Below are positions 1-9,586 of a stretch of DNA of 34,832 nucleotides, piece after piece. The notes beneath the pieces were generated by a model. The model made no database searches. It was given only the letters and a program-made list of their open reading frames with translations, and had not been told where the DNA came from. The stretch is from an uncultured bacterium. Lineage in GTDB: Bacteria > Desulfobacterota > DSM-4660 > Desulfatiglandales > CALKZT01. Each line of letters starts with the position of its first letter. Positions within the stretch are counted from its first letter, which is position 1. The translations under genes were made by a program, and so were the position numbers. The stretch spans positions 1 through 34,832 of the forward strand of contig CALKZT010000067.1 of the NCBI GenBank assembly GCA_938002815.1, read 5' to 3'.

Positions 1-1
1 T

Positions 2-1015
2 CAATCAGAAGATAGGGATAATATAAATGTTGCAAATGAAACAAACAGAGAAAGGTATAGACTTAGGTGGAGACTTGGGTTAGAGAATAAGATCAATGAT
101 CAATGGCTTGCTGGATTCGGGCTTTGTTCCGGAAGTGATGATCCGAGGTCCACAAATCAGACGTTTGAAAACACATTTCAAAGTCCAGATGCAAGAATTG
201 ACTATGCCTTTGCCAGGTATACTCCAATAAGCTGGTTGACTCTTACTGGTGGTAAATATTCAAATCCTTTATGGCAGACGAAGGATCTTTTATGGGACAC
301 AGATATTACCACAGATGGCATCACCGTGATGATGAAGCCCAAGATAAGTAAGGAAATAGAGCCCTGGCTCAGCGCTTCTTGGTTTTTGCTGGATGAAAAC
401 AGGAACCAAAACGACCCTAATATGGTGGCCTTTCAAGTGGGGGCAAAGTTTAGCCCTTCGGAGATGGTGGAATTTAGGCTCGCTCCAGCCTATTATATCT
501 TTAACAACGTAAAGGACAACCTTACCCTTGAACATGCCTCAGCCGGAAATACCACGTACAGTAGGAGCACTAAGGATCCAAGGAACAGTTATAGGTACTC
601 ATATGACGGAGTGGGCCTTGATGGGAGTCTGTCCTTCTATCCAATGGCCTCGTTTGTCCAGAAGATCTCCCTCTTTGGCCAATATGTAAAGTCAGATGCG
701 GACAATGAAAATACCGGGTATCTCTATGGGGTCTCCTTTGGGAGCAAAAAGGTACAGAAATTGGGGGATTGGGAAATGAAGTATAATTACAGAAAACTCG
801 AGGCGGATGCGTGGCCTGCAGCCCTTCCAGACAGCGACTTTTACGGTGGGGCTACCAATGTGAAGGGGCACGAACTGGAGCTGACCCTGGGGATTAGAAA
901 GAATGTGACCTTGGGGTTGGATTACTATAAGGCAAAACCCATCAAGAAGCTAAACGGATTAGATCCCTATAACGATGAAAAGTTACTCCAGGTGGATCTG
1001 GTGTTAAAATGGTAG
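2..1015 (+). CDS. putative outer-membrane porin (beta-barrel, Porin_5-like), 5' truncated by window edge
   Basis: Frame of the 236..1015 ORF is open back to position 2 (QSEDRDNINVANETNRERYRLRWRLGLENKINDQWLAGFGLCSGSDDPRS...); the track start at 236 is an internal TTG. Alternating beta-strand pattern and terminal aromatic ...VDLVLKW. Confidence 0.75.
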   Translation, partial: QSEDRDNINVANETNRERYRLRWRLGLENKINDQWLAGFGLCSGSDDPRSTNQTFENTFQSPDARIDYAFARYTPISWLTLTGGKYSNPLWQTKDLLWDTDITTDGITVMMKPKISKEIEPWLSASWFLLDENRNQNDPNMVAFQVGAKFSPSEMVEFRLAPAYYIFNNVKDNLTLEHASAGNTTYSRSTKDPRNSYRYSYDGVGLDGSLSFYPMASFVQKISLFGQYVKSDADNENTGYLYGVSFGSKKVQKLGDWEMKYNYRKLEADAWPAALPDSDFYGGATNVKGHELELTLGIRKNVTLGLDYYKAKPIKKLNGLDPYNDEKLLQVDLVLKW

Positions 1016-1026
1016 GAAATGGAGAT

Positions 1027-1053
1027 TTAACTGTTTGCTAACCGAATTCTAAC
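1027..1053 (+). promoter_or_regulatory. Pho-box-like triple direct repeat TTAAC-N6-CTAAC-N6-CTAAC upstream of pstS
   Basis: TTAAC at 1027, CTAAC at 1038, CTAAC at 1049; exact 11-bp period; directly upstream of pstS in an operon that encodes PhoB/PhoR. Confidence 0.65.
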
Positions 1054-1089
1054 AAATCAGAAATATTTTGGGGAAAAAGGAGGTAGGTT

Positions 1090-2088
1090 ATGGAAAGAAA
1101 GATCTTGAGCTTGGCAATGGTAATCCTTTTGGTGCTGGCATTTTGCCTAGACTCCCAGGCCAAGAGTGTAATCAAGGTAGATGGGTCGAGTACAGTCTAT
1201 CCCATCACAGAGGCAATGGGGGAGGAGTTCCAGAAGGTGAAGAAGGGGAGTGTCCATGTCACTGTGGGTATCTCCGGGACAGGTGGTGGATTTAAGAAGT
1301 TTTGCAGGGGTGAAACGGATATATCTGATGCCTCAAGGCCGATCCTAAAGAAGGAGATGGAGGTCTGCAAAGAGAACGGCATCCAGTACATAGAACTGCC
1401 TGTGGCATATGACGGACTTGCGGTGATGGTAAACCCCAAGAATAACTGGGTGGACAAGCTCACAGTGGAAGAGCTCAAAAAGATGTGGGAGCCCGATGCC
1501 CAGGGCAAAATAACCAACTGGAAGCAGATAAGGCCCGAGTGGCCTGATCTGCCCCTAAAACTGTATGGCCCAGGGGTAGATTCAGGTACCTTTGACTATT
1601 TCACAGAGGCCATTGTGGGGAAAGCAAAGGCCTCAAGGGGTGACTTTACTGCCAGTGAGGATGACAATGTCCTGGTACAGGGCATAGCCGGCGACAAGGG
1701 TGGTCTGGGTTACTTTGGCGTGGCCTATTATGAAGAGAACAAGGACAAACTGAAGTTGGTCCCTATAGTGAACCCCAAGACAGGTCAGGCAGTGTTGCCA
1801 AGCATAGATACAGTGATGGAGGGCATCTATCAGCCCCTTTCAAGGCCCCTATTTATATATGTGAACCTAAAGTCAGTAGAAAAACCGGAAGTAAGGGAGT
1901 TTGTGGAGTTTTATCTAAAAAATGCTCCGAAGTTAGTGAAAGAGGTGGGATACATACCCCTGCCAGAGAAGGCATATCCAATGGCATTGGAGAGGTTCAC
2001 CAAGAAAGAGTTAGGCACTGTATTTGGGGGTGAGCCTGAAGTGGGGTTAAAGGTAGAGGAGTTGCTAAAGAAGGAGGCAAAACACTAA
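1090..2088 (+). CDS. pstS: phosphate ABC transporter substrate-binding protein PstS
   Basis: Signal peptide, [46 protein letters not shown] aaaggaggt; first gene of a pst operon. Confidence 0.95.
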   Translation: MERKILSLAMVILLVLAFCLDSQAKSVIKVDGSSTVYPITEAMGEEFQKVKKGSVHVTVGISGTGGGFKKFCRGETDISDASRPILKKEMEVCKENGIQYIELPVAYDGLAVMVNPKNNWVDKLTVEELKKMWEPDAQGKITNWKQIRPEWPDLPLKLYGPGVDSGTFDYFTEAIVGKAKASRGDFTASEDDNVLVQGIAGDKGGLGYFGVAYYEENKDKLKLVPIVNPKTGQAVLPSIDTVMEGIYQPLSRPLFIYVNLKSVEKPEVREFVEFYLKNAPKLVKEVGYIPLPEKAYPMALERFTKKELGTVFGGEPEVGLKVEELLKKEAKH

Positions 2089-2089
2089 A

Positions 2090-2120
2090 AAGGAGGGGCC
2101 CCAAGGCATAAGCCTTGGGG
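2090..2120 (+). promoter_or_regulatory. intercistronic hairpin between pstS and pstC with SD on its 5' side
   Basis: AAGGAGG (2090-2096) followed by CCCCAAGGC-ATAA-GCCTTGGGG (2099-2120), perfect 9-bp stem, then TATTTTAA-ATG. Confidence 0.7.
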
Positions 2121-2128
2121 TATTTTAA

Positions 2129-3010
2129 ATGGGCATGAGATCCAAAAAAGAAGGTACTGTGGAAGCCCTTCTCTTCTTTTCCGGGGCTTTCTCTATAGTG
2201 GTTACAGGGGCGATTGTGTTTGTATTGTTCTATGAGTCTTTGAGGTTCTTCAAAGAGGTGTCTCTAATTGAGTTTTTCACAGGAACTGTCTGGAGCCCCC
2301 TCTTTAGTAATCCGAGATTCGGTGTCCTCCCCTTAGTGGCGGGAACTCTCCTTACGACCATTATAGCCCTTTTGGTGGCACTCCCAGCAGGCCTTGTCAC
2401 GGCCATATATATAAGTGAATATGCACCAAGGGGCCTAAAGGAGGTCCTAAAACCCCTTTTGGAGCTCTTGGCCGCCATCCCCACTGTAGTATATGGATAC
2501 TTCGCCCTACTCTTTGTAACACCCTTATTGCAGAAATTTATCCCAAACCTTTCGGGATTCAATGCCCTGAGCCCCGGGATCATAATGGGTGTAATGATCA
2601 TTCCTTATGTGAGCTCGGTAAGTGAGGATGCCATGAGTTCTGTCCCCATGTATATCAAGGAAGGGGCCTATGCAATGGGGGCCACCAGGCTTCAGACCGC
2701 CTTTAGGGTGGTTGTCCCAGCCTCTTTTTCAGGTATTGGAGCTGCATTCATCATAGGTAGTTCACGGGCCATAGGAGAGACCATGGTGGTGGCCATTGCA
2801 GCAGGGATGATGCCCAACTGGACCTTTAATCCCTTGGAGCCTGTCCAGACCTTCACATCCTATATTGTTCAAATCAGTTTGGGAGATGTTCCACATGGCA
2901 CCTTTGAATATTCCACTATATTTGCAGTGGGTGTGGTTTTATTCTTCATCACCTTGGGACTTAATGTTATAAGTTTCTTTCTAAGAAGGAGGTTCAGAGA
3001 GAGCTACTAA
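2129..3010 (+). CDS. pstC: phosphate ABC transporter permease PstC
   Basis: Binding-protein-dependent permease family; YISEYAPRGLKEVLKPLLELLAAIPTVVYGYFAL and SRAIGETMVVAIAAG motifs. Confidence 0.95.
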   Translation: MGMRSKKEGTVEALLFFSGAFSIVVTGAIVFVLFYESLRFFKEVSLIEFFTGTVWSPLFSNPRFGVLPLVAGTLLTTIIALLVALPAGLVTAIYISEYAPRGLKEVLKPLLELLAAIPTVVYGYFALLFVTPLLQKFIPNLSGFNALSPGIIMGVMIIPYVSSVSEDAMSSVPMYIKEGAYAMGATRLQTAFRVVVPASFSGIGAAFIIGSSRAIGETMVVAIAAGMMPNWTFNPLEPVQTFTSYIVQISLGDVPHGTFEYSTIFAVGVVLFFITLGLNVISFFLRRRFRESY

Positions 3011-3912
3011 TGTGGGAATACAAGGGAAGACTTTCAAAATACTTGGACAAGCTCTTTATGATTTTTGGCCTTTTGCTTTGCTTAACAGGCCTTGCAGTAA
3101 TCACTATTTTGTTGATCGATCTCTTTATAGATGGTTCCCCAAGGCTAACCTTGAAGTTTTTGATTTCATATCCTTCAAGATCCCCTGAAAAGGCAGGGAT
3201 ACTTTCGGCCTGGGTGGGGAGCTTTCTGGTTATGTTCGTTACCGTGTTTGCAGCTATACCAGTAGGTGTTGCGGCAGGTATCTATTTAGAGGAATATGCA
3301 CCAAAAAATTGGGTAACTGACATAATGGAGATTAATATAGCAAACCTGAGCGGGGTCCCTTCTGTTATCTTTGGTCTCCTTGCCCTTGGGGTATTTGTGT
3401 ACATGCTGGGTCTCGGTGAGAGTATCTTAACCGGAGGTCTTACCCTTGCCCTCTTGGTATTGCCCATTGTCATCATGTCCACAAGGGAGGCCATTCGTGC
3501 TATACCTCAGGCAATAAGGGAGGCCTCTTATGCATGCGGTGCCACAAGATGGCAGACGGTAAGGTGGCACGTGCTTCCCTATTCCATGGGGGGGATCCTT
3601 ACAGGGGTCATAATAGGGCTTTCAAGGGCAATAGGGGAGACAGCCCCCTTGGTCACCATAGGTGCCTTGACGTTTATTGCTTTTTTGCCGTCCCCGCCTA
3701 TAAGCACTGAGTTTCCTTTTATATCATTTAGATGGCTTTTAGATCAGTTTACTGTCATGCCTGTACAGATCTTTAACTGGGTATCAAGACCTCAAAAGGA
3801 ATTCCACTTAAATGCAGCGGCAGCTTCAATAATATTGCTTTTAATGACACTGATTATGAATGGATTTGCCATATATTTGCGGTACAGGTTTAGGAGAAAG
3901 ATAAGATGGTAG
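3010..3912 (+). CDS. pstA: phosphate ABC transporter permease PstA
   Basis: [38 protein letters not shown] and [18 protein letters not shown] motifs. Confidence 0.95.
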   Translation: MWEYKGRLSKYLDKLFMIFGLLLCLTGLAVITILLIDLFIDGSPRLTLKFLISYPSRSPEKAGILSAWVGSFLVMFVTVFAAIPVGVAAGIYLEEYAPKNWVTDIMEINIANLSGVPSVIFGLLALGVFVYMLGLGESILTGGLTLALLVLPIVIMSTREAIRAIPQAIREASYACGATRWQTVRWHVLPYSMGGILTGVIIGLSRAIGETAPLVTIGALTFIAFLPSPPISTEFPFISFRWLLDQFTVMPVQIFNWVSRPQKEFHLNAAAASIILLLMTLIMNGFAIYLRYRFRRKIRW

Positions 3913-4688
3913 AATATTCCATTCAGGAGAACTTAAAAGCAGAGGTAAAAAATCTTGACTTCTTCTATGGGAAAAACCATGTTCTGAAAAATATAAATAT
4001 ACCAATTGCTGATAAGAAGGTAACTGCTCTTATAGGTCCATCAGGATGTGGAAAGACAACCTTTCTTAGGTGTTTTAATAGAATGCATGATCTCTACCCT
4101 GGAAACAGATATGAAGGTGAAATAATAATATACCCAGAAGGAATTAACATAGTAAGCCAAAGTGTTGATCCTATTTTGGTGAGGATGAAGATAGGGATGG
4201 TCTTTCAAAAGCCAAACCCTTTTCCAAAATCTGTTTATGAAAATGTTGTATTTGGCCTAAGGATAAGAGGGAACCATAACAGAAAATATTTAGACGAGGT
4301 GGTGGAAAGGTCTCTTATGAGTGCTGCCCTATGGGATGAGGTAAAAGATAGGCTTCACAAGCCTGCCTATGACCTGTCTGGAGGTCAACAGCAGAGGCTG
4401 TGTATTGCAAGGGCCCTTGCAACAAACCCGGAGATCCTGCTGTTTGATGAGCCGACCTCTGCTTTAGACCCAATTGCCACCTCAAAGATAGAAGAGCTCA
4501 TAGACTCTTTAAAGAAGGAGGTCACCATCATAATAGTGACCCACAATATGCAACAGGCTGCTAGGGTATCGGATTATACCGCATTTATGTATCTGGGCAC
4601 GTTGGTGGAATTCTGTAAGACAGAAAAGATGTTTACAAATCCATCACAGAAGCTGACAGAGGAGTATATCAGCGGAAGATTTGGATAA
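3906..4688 (+). CDS. pstB: phosphate ABC transporter ATP-binding protein PstB
   Basis: Walker [21 protein letters not shown], signature [16 protein letters not shown], Walker [15 protein letters not shown]. Confidence 0.96.
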   Translation: MVEYSIQENLKAEVKNLDFFYGKNHVLKNINIPIADKKVTALIGPSGCGKTTFLRCFNRMHDLYPGNRYEGEIIIYPEGINIVSQSVDPILVRMKIGMVFQKPNPFPKSVYENVVFGLRIRGNHNRKYLDEVVERSLMSAALWDEVKDRLHKPAYDLSGGQQQRLCIARALATNPEILLFDEPTSALDPIATSKIEELIDSLKKEVTIIIVTHNMQQAARVSDYTAFMYLGTLVEFCKTEKMFTNPSQKLTEEYISGRFG

Positions 4689-5361
4689 GAGAGAGGATTT
4701 TAAGATGACGAAGAGATTCCAAAAAGAGATGTCAATCCTGCATGAAAAGTTACTTAGCCTTGGCATATTAGTGGAGTCAAGGCTTAAACAGGCCATGAAG
4801 GCACTTCAGACGAGAGATTTAGTACTTGCCAGGATGGTTATAGATTCAGATGTGGATATTGATACAACCGAAGTTGAGATAGAAGAAGATTGCTTAAAAA
4901 TATTAGCTTTATATCAGCCTGTTGCAGAAGATCTTAGATTTTTGATAGCAACAATAAAAATAAATAGTGATCTTGAAAGAGTTGGAGATGAAGCTGTAAA
5001 TATCGCAGAACGATGCTTAGTTATATTAAAATATCCAGCTTTGTATTTGGATGTGGATTTTGATGGCATGTTTACTATCGTTGATAAAATGTTGAGAAGT
5101 AGCTTAGACTCTCTTGTTTATAGGGATATCGATCTTGCATACAAGGTATGTCTGATGGATGACACAGTAGATGCTTTGCATAACAAAAACTATGATGTGA
5201 TAAAAGACGCTTTAAATTCCTGCAAACATAGAGCCGGTCTTTTGCTAAATACATTTATGGTTTCACGCCATCTGGAAAGAATAGCTGATCATGCAACAAA
5301 CATAGCAGAAGAGGTGATACACCTGTTGGAAGGGGAGATCCCAAGACACAGAAAACTATGA
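4681..5361 (+). CDS. phoU: phosphate signalling complex protein PhoU
   Basis: PhoU repeats ([59 protein letters not shown]). Start may be ATG 4705. Confidence 0.93.
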   Translation: MDKREDFKMTKRFQKEMSILHEKLLSLGILVESRLKQAMKALQTRDLVLARMVIDSDVDIDTTEVEIEEDCLKILALYQPVAEDLRFLIATIKINSDLERVGDEAVNIAERCLVILKYPALYLDVDFDGMFTIVDKMLRSSLDSLVYRDIDLAYKVCLMDDTVDALHNKNYDVIKDALNSCKHRAGLLLNTFMVSRHLERIADHATNIAEEVIHLLEGEIPRHRKL

Positions 5362-5376
5362 GCCTAAAGGACTTAG

Positions 5377-6078
5377 ATGATGACCCAAAAGGTACTCGTT
5401 GTGGATGATGAGGAACCCATCCTGGAGTTGGTCACCTACCATTTAGAAAAGGAAGGGTTCAAGGTGATTGGGGCCAAGACTGGGGAGGAGGCCATCGAGA
5501 AGATAAGGTCCCAAATTCCTGACCTGATCGTCCTGGATCTTATGCTCCCAGGTGTTCAGGGGTTAGAGGTTGCCAAATTCTTGAAGGCAAGGCTGGAAAC
5601 TCAGCACATCCCAATAGTTATGTTGACTGCAAGGGCAGAGGAAACAGATGTCATAGTGGGACTGGAGATAGGTGCAGATGATTATATCACCAAACCTTTC
5701 AGCCCGAAGGTCCTTGTAGCAAGGGTAAAGGCTGTCTTGAGAAGGATTCAAGACCTAAAAGAATCAAAGATTTTATCCTTTGGTGACCTAAGAATTGACC
5801 TTAAAAGCCACGAGGTGTATTGGAAAGGAAATTTGATAAACCTTACACGTACAGAATTTAAGATACTTTCAGAACTTGCTAAAAGACCAAATTGGGTTTT
5901 TAGTAGGTATCAGATTGTTGATATGGTCCATGGTGAGGATTATGCTGTAACAGAGAGATCAGTAGATGTGGCAATATCTAGCCTCAGAAAGAAGTTGGGT
6001 GAGGCAGGAAATTTAATAGAAACAGTCCGAGGTGTAGGTTATAAGCTAAAATATAGAATCATCAATGTCACTGATTAA
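5377..6078 (+). CDS. phoB: OmpR-family response regulator PhoB
   Basis: Receiver domain (VVDDEEPI, DLMLPG, KPF) plus winged-helix DNA-binding domain; in pst-phoU operon before phoR. Confidence 0.92.
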   Translation: MMTQKVLVVDDEEPILELVTYHLEKEGFKVIGAKTGEEAIEKIRSQIPDLIVLDLMLPGVQGLEVAKFLKARLETQHIPIVMLTARAEETDVIVGLEIGADDYITKPFSPKVLVARVKAVLRRIQDLKESKILSFGDLRIDLKSHEVYWKGNLINLTRTEFKILSELAKRPNWVFSRYQIVDMVHGEDYAVTERSVDVAISSLRKKLGEAGNLIETVRGVGYKLKYRIINVTD

Positions 6079-7843
6079 ACCATTTTACGTTGTAATTTTA
6101 TTCATCTTTGCCAATTTGACGGTAATACCCATTAGCATTTTCTATCTGAGGGAGTCTCTGATCAACAGCGTTATTGCACAGGAACAGAAGATTCTCATCA
6201 ATTCGTTAAACAAGATAGAGGAAAAGCTCCTTGTGGAAAAGAAGATTACAGACGTCGAAAGGTTATCGGAGTTGCTCTCTGTCTTCGGGCTGACATCCAA
6301 CACAAGGATAAGCATAATAGATACCTCTGGGAAGGTCCTTTTTGACACGCACGTAGACCATAGGACCATGGACAATCATGCGGACAGGCCTGAGGTCTTT
6401 GAGGCAATTAAGGGGAGGTTGGGGGTATCACAGAGGTATAGCAAGACCCTGAAGGATTTTATGCTCTATGCAGCAAAAGAAGTCTACCTCCGGGATGGAT
6501 ATAGAATGATTTTGAGGATAGGTAAGAGTTTTTTTTCTAAAGAGGAGTTATTTGAGAGAAACATAGGCTATGCAGTGGGGGCTGGAGGGATTATAGCCCT
6601 TATAAATATCTGGTTATTGATTTTATTGGAATTTTTAGGTCGGGCAAGAGTGTCTGAATTGATGAATTCTATTGTGGCCAATATTAGAGATCAAACACCT
6701 CTAAGGCCTGAAATATTAGAGGATAAAGCATTAAAAAAGGCTGTAAAAGATATAAGTGATCTTTCAGATTTTGTGTGTACATTAGAACAGAGAGTTGATA
6801 CACTTAATCTTATGCTATCAGGTTTTTACAAGAGTGAGGTTGCTTCGATTATTATTACAAACACAAATTTTTATATTTTGAGCTACAATGAGGGTAGCAA
6901 AAGGTTTTTGAAAGAAAGATATAAAAGACTGATAGGTATAAATTTCCTTGATGTGTTTAGATCGTCAGAAATCTTGGAGTTGTGTAAGATGGCCAGCAGT
7001 AGCGATGGCCGTGTTAATGATGTGGTGGAACTAAAAACCGGAGATCAGATTTTTACAGCTGAAATCTCAATTACTAAGATCCAAAAAAATTGTTCAGAAA
7101 CCGTAGGTTACTTAATAGAGATGCATGACCTTAGCCAGCTTGTGGCCCTAAAGGAGGTGGAAGAGGAGTTCCTTGCTGGGGCAGGGCATGAATTGCGCAC
7201 ACCCCTGTCTTCTATCAAAGGTTATGTGGAGACCCTCAAGGAAGAGGGCATAGAGAACAGGGAGCAGTCCCTAAGGTTTTTAGGTGTTATCGAGGATCAG
7301 GTGAAGAGGCTCGAAAGGGTGATCAATGCGATGATAACCCTTGCCCAATTAAAGGGTAAGGGAGGGCTTCTAAAGGATGAGCTCACAGAGGTAGAGATCT
7401 ATAGCCTTGCGGAGGAGGCAAAGATCTCCCTCAATGAGCTTTCCCTCGAGAGAGGGATAGAGGTCAAGATAGAGGGAGAAAAGGGGATTTATCATCCCAT
7501 GAGGCCTGATCTCATGCACCATGTTCTTAGGAACCTTTTAGAGAACGCCCTGAAGTTTGGTCCCTCAGGCTCCCAGGTGGTCATGGGTTTTAGAAAGGAG
7601 GATGGGCTCTATCTTTGGGTGGAGGATAAAGGGCCAGGTATAAAGGATTTTGAGAAGGAGAAGATATTCAACCGCTTTTACAAGGGCTCCACATTCTCAC
7701 TGCAAAAGGGGGCTGGTTTAGGTCTGGCCTTAGCAAGGGCAGCCGTTGAAGTGCACAGGGGGAAGATCTGGGTCGAATCCCCGGGTATTGGAAGCAAATT
7801 TGTGGTATGGCTCCCTGATCTGTGGGAATCTTCCATTCCTTGA
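6065..7843 (+). CDS. phoR: phosphate-regulon sensor histidine kinase PhoR
   Basis: N-terminal TM/extracytoplasmic sensor, PAS-like region, HisKA GAGHELRTPLSSIKGYVETL, HATPase N/G boxes; overlaps phoB by 14 nt. Confidence 0.9.
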   Translation: MSLIKPFYVVILFIFANLTVIPISIFYLRESLINSVIAQEQKILINSLNKIEEKLLVEKKITDVERLSELLSVFGLTSNTRISIIDTSGKVLFDTHVDHRTMDNHADRPEVFEAIKGRLGVSQRYSKTLKDFMLYAAKEVYLRDGYRMILRIGKSFFSKEELFERNIGYAVGAGGIIALINIWLLILLEFLGRARVSELMNSIVANIRDQTPLRPEILEDKALKKAVKDISDLSDFVCTLEQRVDTLNLMLSGFYKSEVASIIITNTNFYILSYNEGSKRFLKERYKRLIGINFLDVFRSSEILELCKMASSSDGRVNDVVELKTGDQIFTAEISITKIQKNCSETVGYLIEMHDLSQLVALKEVEEEFLAGAGHELRTPLSSIKGYVETLKEEGIENREQSLRFLGVIEDQVKRLERVINAMITLAQLKGKGGLLKDELTEVEIYSLAEEAKISLNELSLERGIEVKIEGEKGIYHPMRPDLMHHVLRNLLENALKFGPSGSQVVMGFRKEDGLYLWVEDKGPGIKDFEKEKIFNRFYKGSTFSLQKGAGLGLALARAAVEVHRGKIWVESPGIGSKFVVWLPDLWESSIP

Positions 7844-7913
7844 TCGAGGCTCTCTCTTAGACTATATTACTCCTGAGGCCCTGAGCCTCTAATCTCATAA
7901 AAGGGGGTTGGAG

Positions 7914-8150
7914 ATGGCACGACTCCTACATCAACACAGACACAGTCACGGACACAGGCATGTGCATAGCCATGAGCATGAACACCATGGTCAAAGGCAC
8001 AGTCACGAACACGAACACTACCATAGTCACGAACATGTGCATGAGCACAGTCACGAACACTTAAATGAACATGATCACCTTGAGGAGCACGAATCCCATG
8101 ACCATAACCACCAAGACCATGAAAAGGAACCCCACGAGCACAACCATTAG
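7914..8150 (+). CDS. small histidine-rich putative metal-binding protein (78 aa)
   Basis: MARLLHQHRHSHGHRHVHSHEHEHHGQRHSHEHEHYHSHEHVHEHSHEHLNEHDH...; 32 His residues; SD GGGGG before ATG 7914 (track start 7908 is TTG). Confidence 0.6.
   Translation: MARLLHQHRHSHGHRHVHSHEHEHHGQRHSHEHEHYHSHEHVHEHSHEHLNEHDHLEEHESHDHNHQDHEKEPHEHNH
7944..8072 (+). repeat. tandem 24-bp coding repeat (AGTCACGAACA...) within the His-rich ORF
   Basis: AGTCACGGACA at 7944; AGTCACGAACA at 8001, 8025 and 8049; intervening unit 7968-8000 is 33 bp. Confidence 0.8.
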
Positions 8151-8160
8151 GAACTAAGTT

Positions 8161-8187
8161 ACCTGTGGGGGCCCTGCCTCCATAGGT
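8161..8187 (+). terminator. stable hairpin just after the His-rich ORF (terminator-like or 3' stabiliser)
   Basis: ACCTGTGGGGGC-CCT-GCCTCCATAGGT: 12-pair stem with 2 G-U pairs, 3-nt loop, 11 nt after the stop; no good U-tract. Confidence 0.45.
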
Positions 8188-8616
8188 AGCACTGATTTTG
8201 ATCTCCCTCTTTCCCCAAAATCCATATTTTGAGCCTTAGAGGTTAAACTCTTAAAAAAGGAGTTGAGGCGGTATCCTTATCTGCCGATCGGGTCTCAAAA
8301 AGGTTTTTTGAGTAATAACAGGTGGTGGTACCTGGATCTCTTAAAAGGCCATAAGTTTCCATTTCTAAATGGCTCAGAAAAAGGATTCCAGTTTTTAGGG
8401 AGGAAGCCATGTAAGGTGTGCTTTGAGGCCTTTTGGCTGGTGAAGAGAAGATAGCTTTTTTTGGGATTTTCAGCCCATAATTGGATGGAAGACCTTTCAA
8501 AAATTTTGCTATTTACCGTAAGTTGCCCAGATGTCCGTGATTGACTTTAAATGTAGGATACCTTAGACTCCTTTCCATGTGAAAGGATTACAATAGTCTG
8601 TAAGGAGGAGGAAGAG

Positions 8617-9585
8617 GTTATCGTTAGGAAAAAGATCACCTTTAAGGATCCAGAACTGACTCAGCTCTTATTCGGGGAGGCAAATGCCAACCTGAAGATA
8701 GTGGAAAGGGGCTTGAATGTCTCGCTTTCAACCAGGGCAAACTCGGTTTTCCTGGAAGGGGAAGATTGGGGTGTGGACCTTGCAGACAGGCTTCTGAATC
8801 AGCTATACGAGCTTGTGAAGGCAAAGTATCCCCTCTACACGAACGATGTGGACTATGCTATTCGATGCATCCGTGCAGATCCAGACATGGATCTCCTGAA
8901 GATCTTCAAACAAGAGGTCTTCATATCCTCCCACAAGAAGGTGATAGTCCCAAAGAGTATAAACCAAAAGTTGTATGTGGATTCCATAAAGCAATATGAT
9001 ATGGTCTTTGGCATAGGTCCAGCCGGGACCGGTAAGACCTATCTGGCCATGGCAATGGCGATATCCTATTTGCTAAAAAAAGAGGTAAACAGGGTTGTGC
9101 TCACAAGGCCAGCGGTGGAGGCAGGTGAGAGATTAGGCTTTTTGCCTGGGGACCTTTATGAAAAGGTAAATCCGTATCTCAGGCCCCTCTACGATGCCCT
9201 CTACGACATGATGGACTATCCCAGCGCAACTCGGCTTATTCAGCAAGGCACCATAGAAGTGGCCCCCCTCGCATTTATGAGGGGTAGGACCTTAAACGAT
9301 GCCTTTATAATCTTAGATGAGGCCCAGAATGCCACCTGTGAGCAGATGAAGATGTTTTTGACGAGGCTGGGTTTCAGGGCAAAGGCAGTGATCACAGGCG
9401 ATATCACCCAGACCGACCTCCCTGAAGGAAAGATGTCAGGCTTAATGCACGCCTATCAGATCCTCAGAGAAATTAAAGGGATAAAGTTTGTCCTCTTTTC
9501 AAAGGAGGATGTTGTAAGGCATCCCCTTGTGCAAGAGATCATAGAGGCTTACGAGAAGGCAGAGGTGCAGTCCCCCAAAAGGTAA
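8617..9585 (+). CDS. phoH: PhoH family ATPase
   Basis: GIGPAGTGKTYLAMAMA Walker A, VLTRPAVEAGERLGFLPGDL, FIILDEAQNAT. N-terminal similarity extends upstream of track start 8701 (VIVRKKITFKDPELTQLLFGEANANLKIVERGLNV); exact start uncertain. Confidence 0.93.
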   Translation, partial: VIVRKKITFKDPELTQLLFGEANANLKIVERGLNVSLSTRANSVFLEGEDWGVDLADRLLNQLYELVKAKYPLYTNDVDYAIRCIRADPDMDLLKIFKQEVFISSHKKVIVPKSINQKLYVDSIKQYDMVFGIGPAGTGKTYLAMAMAISYLLKKEVNRVVLTRPAVEAGERLGFLPGDLYEKVNPYLRPLYDALYDMMDYPSATRLIQQGTIEVAPLAFMRGRTLNDAFIILDEAQNATCEQMKMFLTRLGFRAKAVITGDITQTDLPEGKMSGLMHAYQILREIKGIKFVLFSKEDVVRHPLVQEIIEAYEKAEVQSPKR

Positions 9586-9586
9586 A

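Noticed and set aside
8313-8340. T-box-like string AACAGGTGGTGGTACCTGG upstream of phoH
   Set aside because: It deviates from AGGGTGGNACCGCG by insertions, lacks the downstream antiterminator partner and a convincing stem I/specifier, and phoH is not a typical T-box target.
8263-8454. 63-aa ORF MRRYPYLPIGSQKGFLSNNRWWYLDLL... considered as another leader peptide or small protein
   Set aside because: TTG start with AAGGAG immediately adjacent (no spacing), no matching attenuator pairings, and no aromatic biosynthesis gene downstream.
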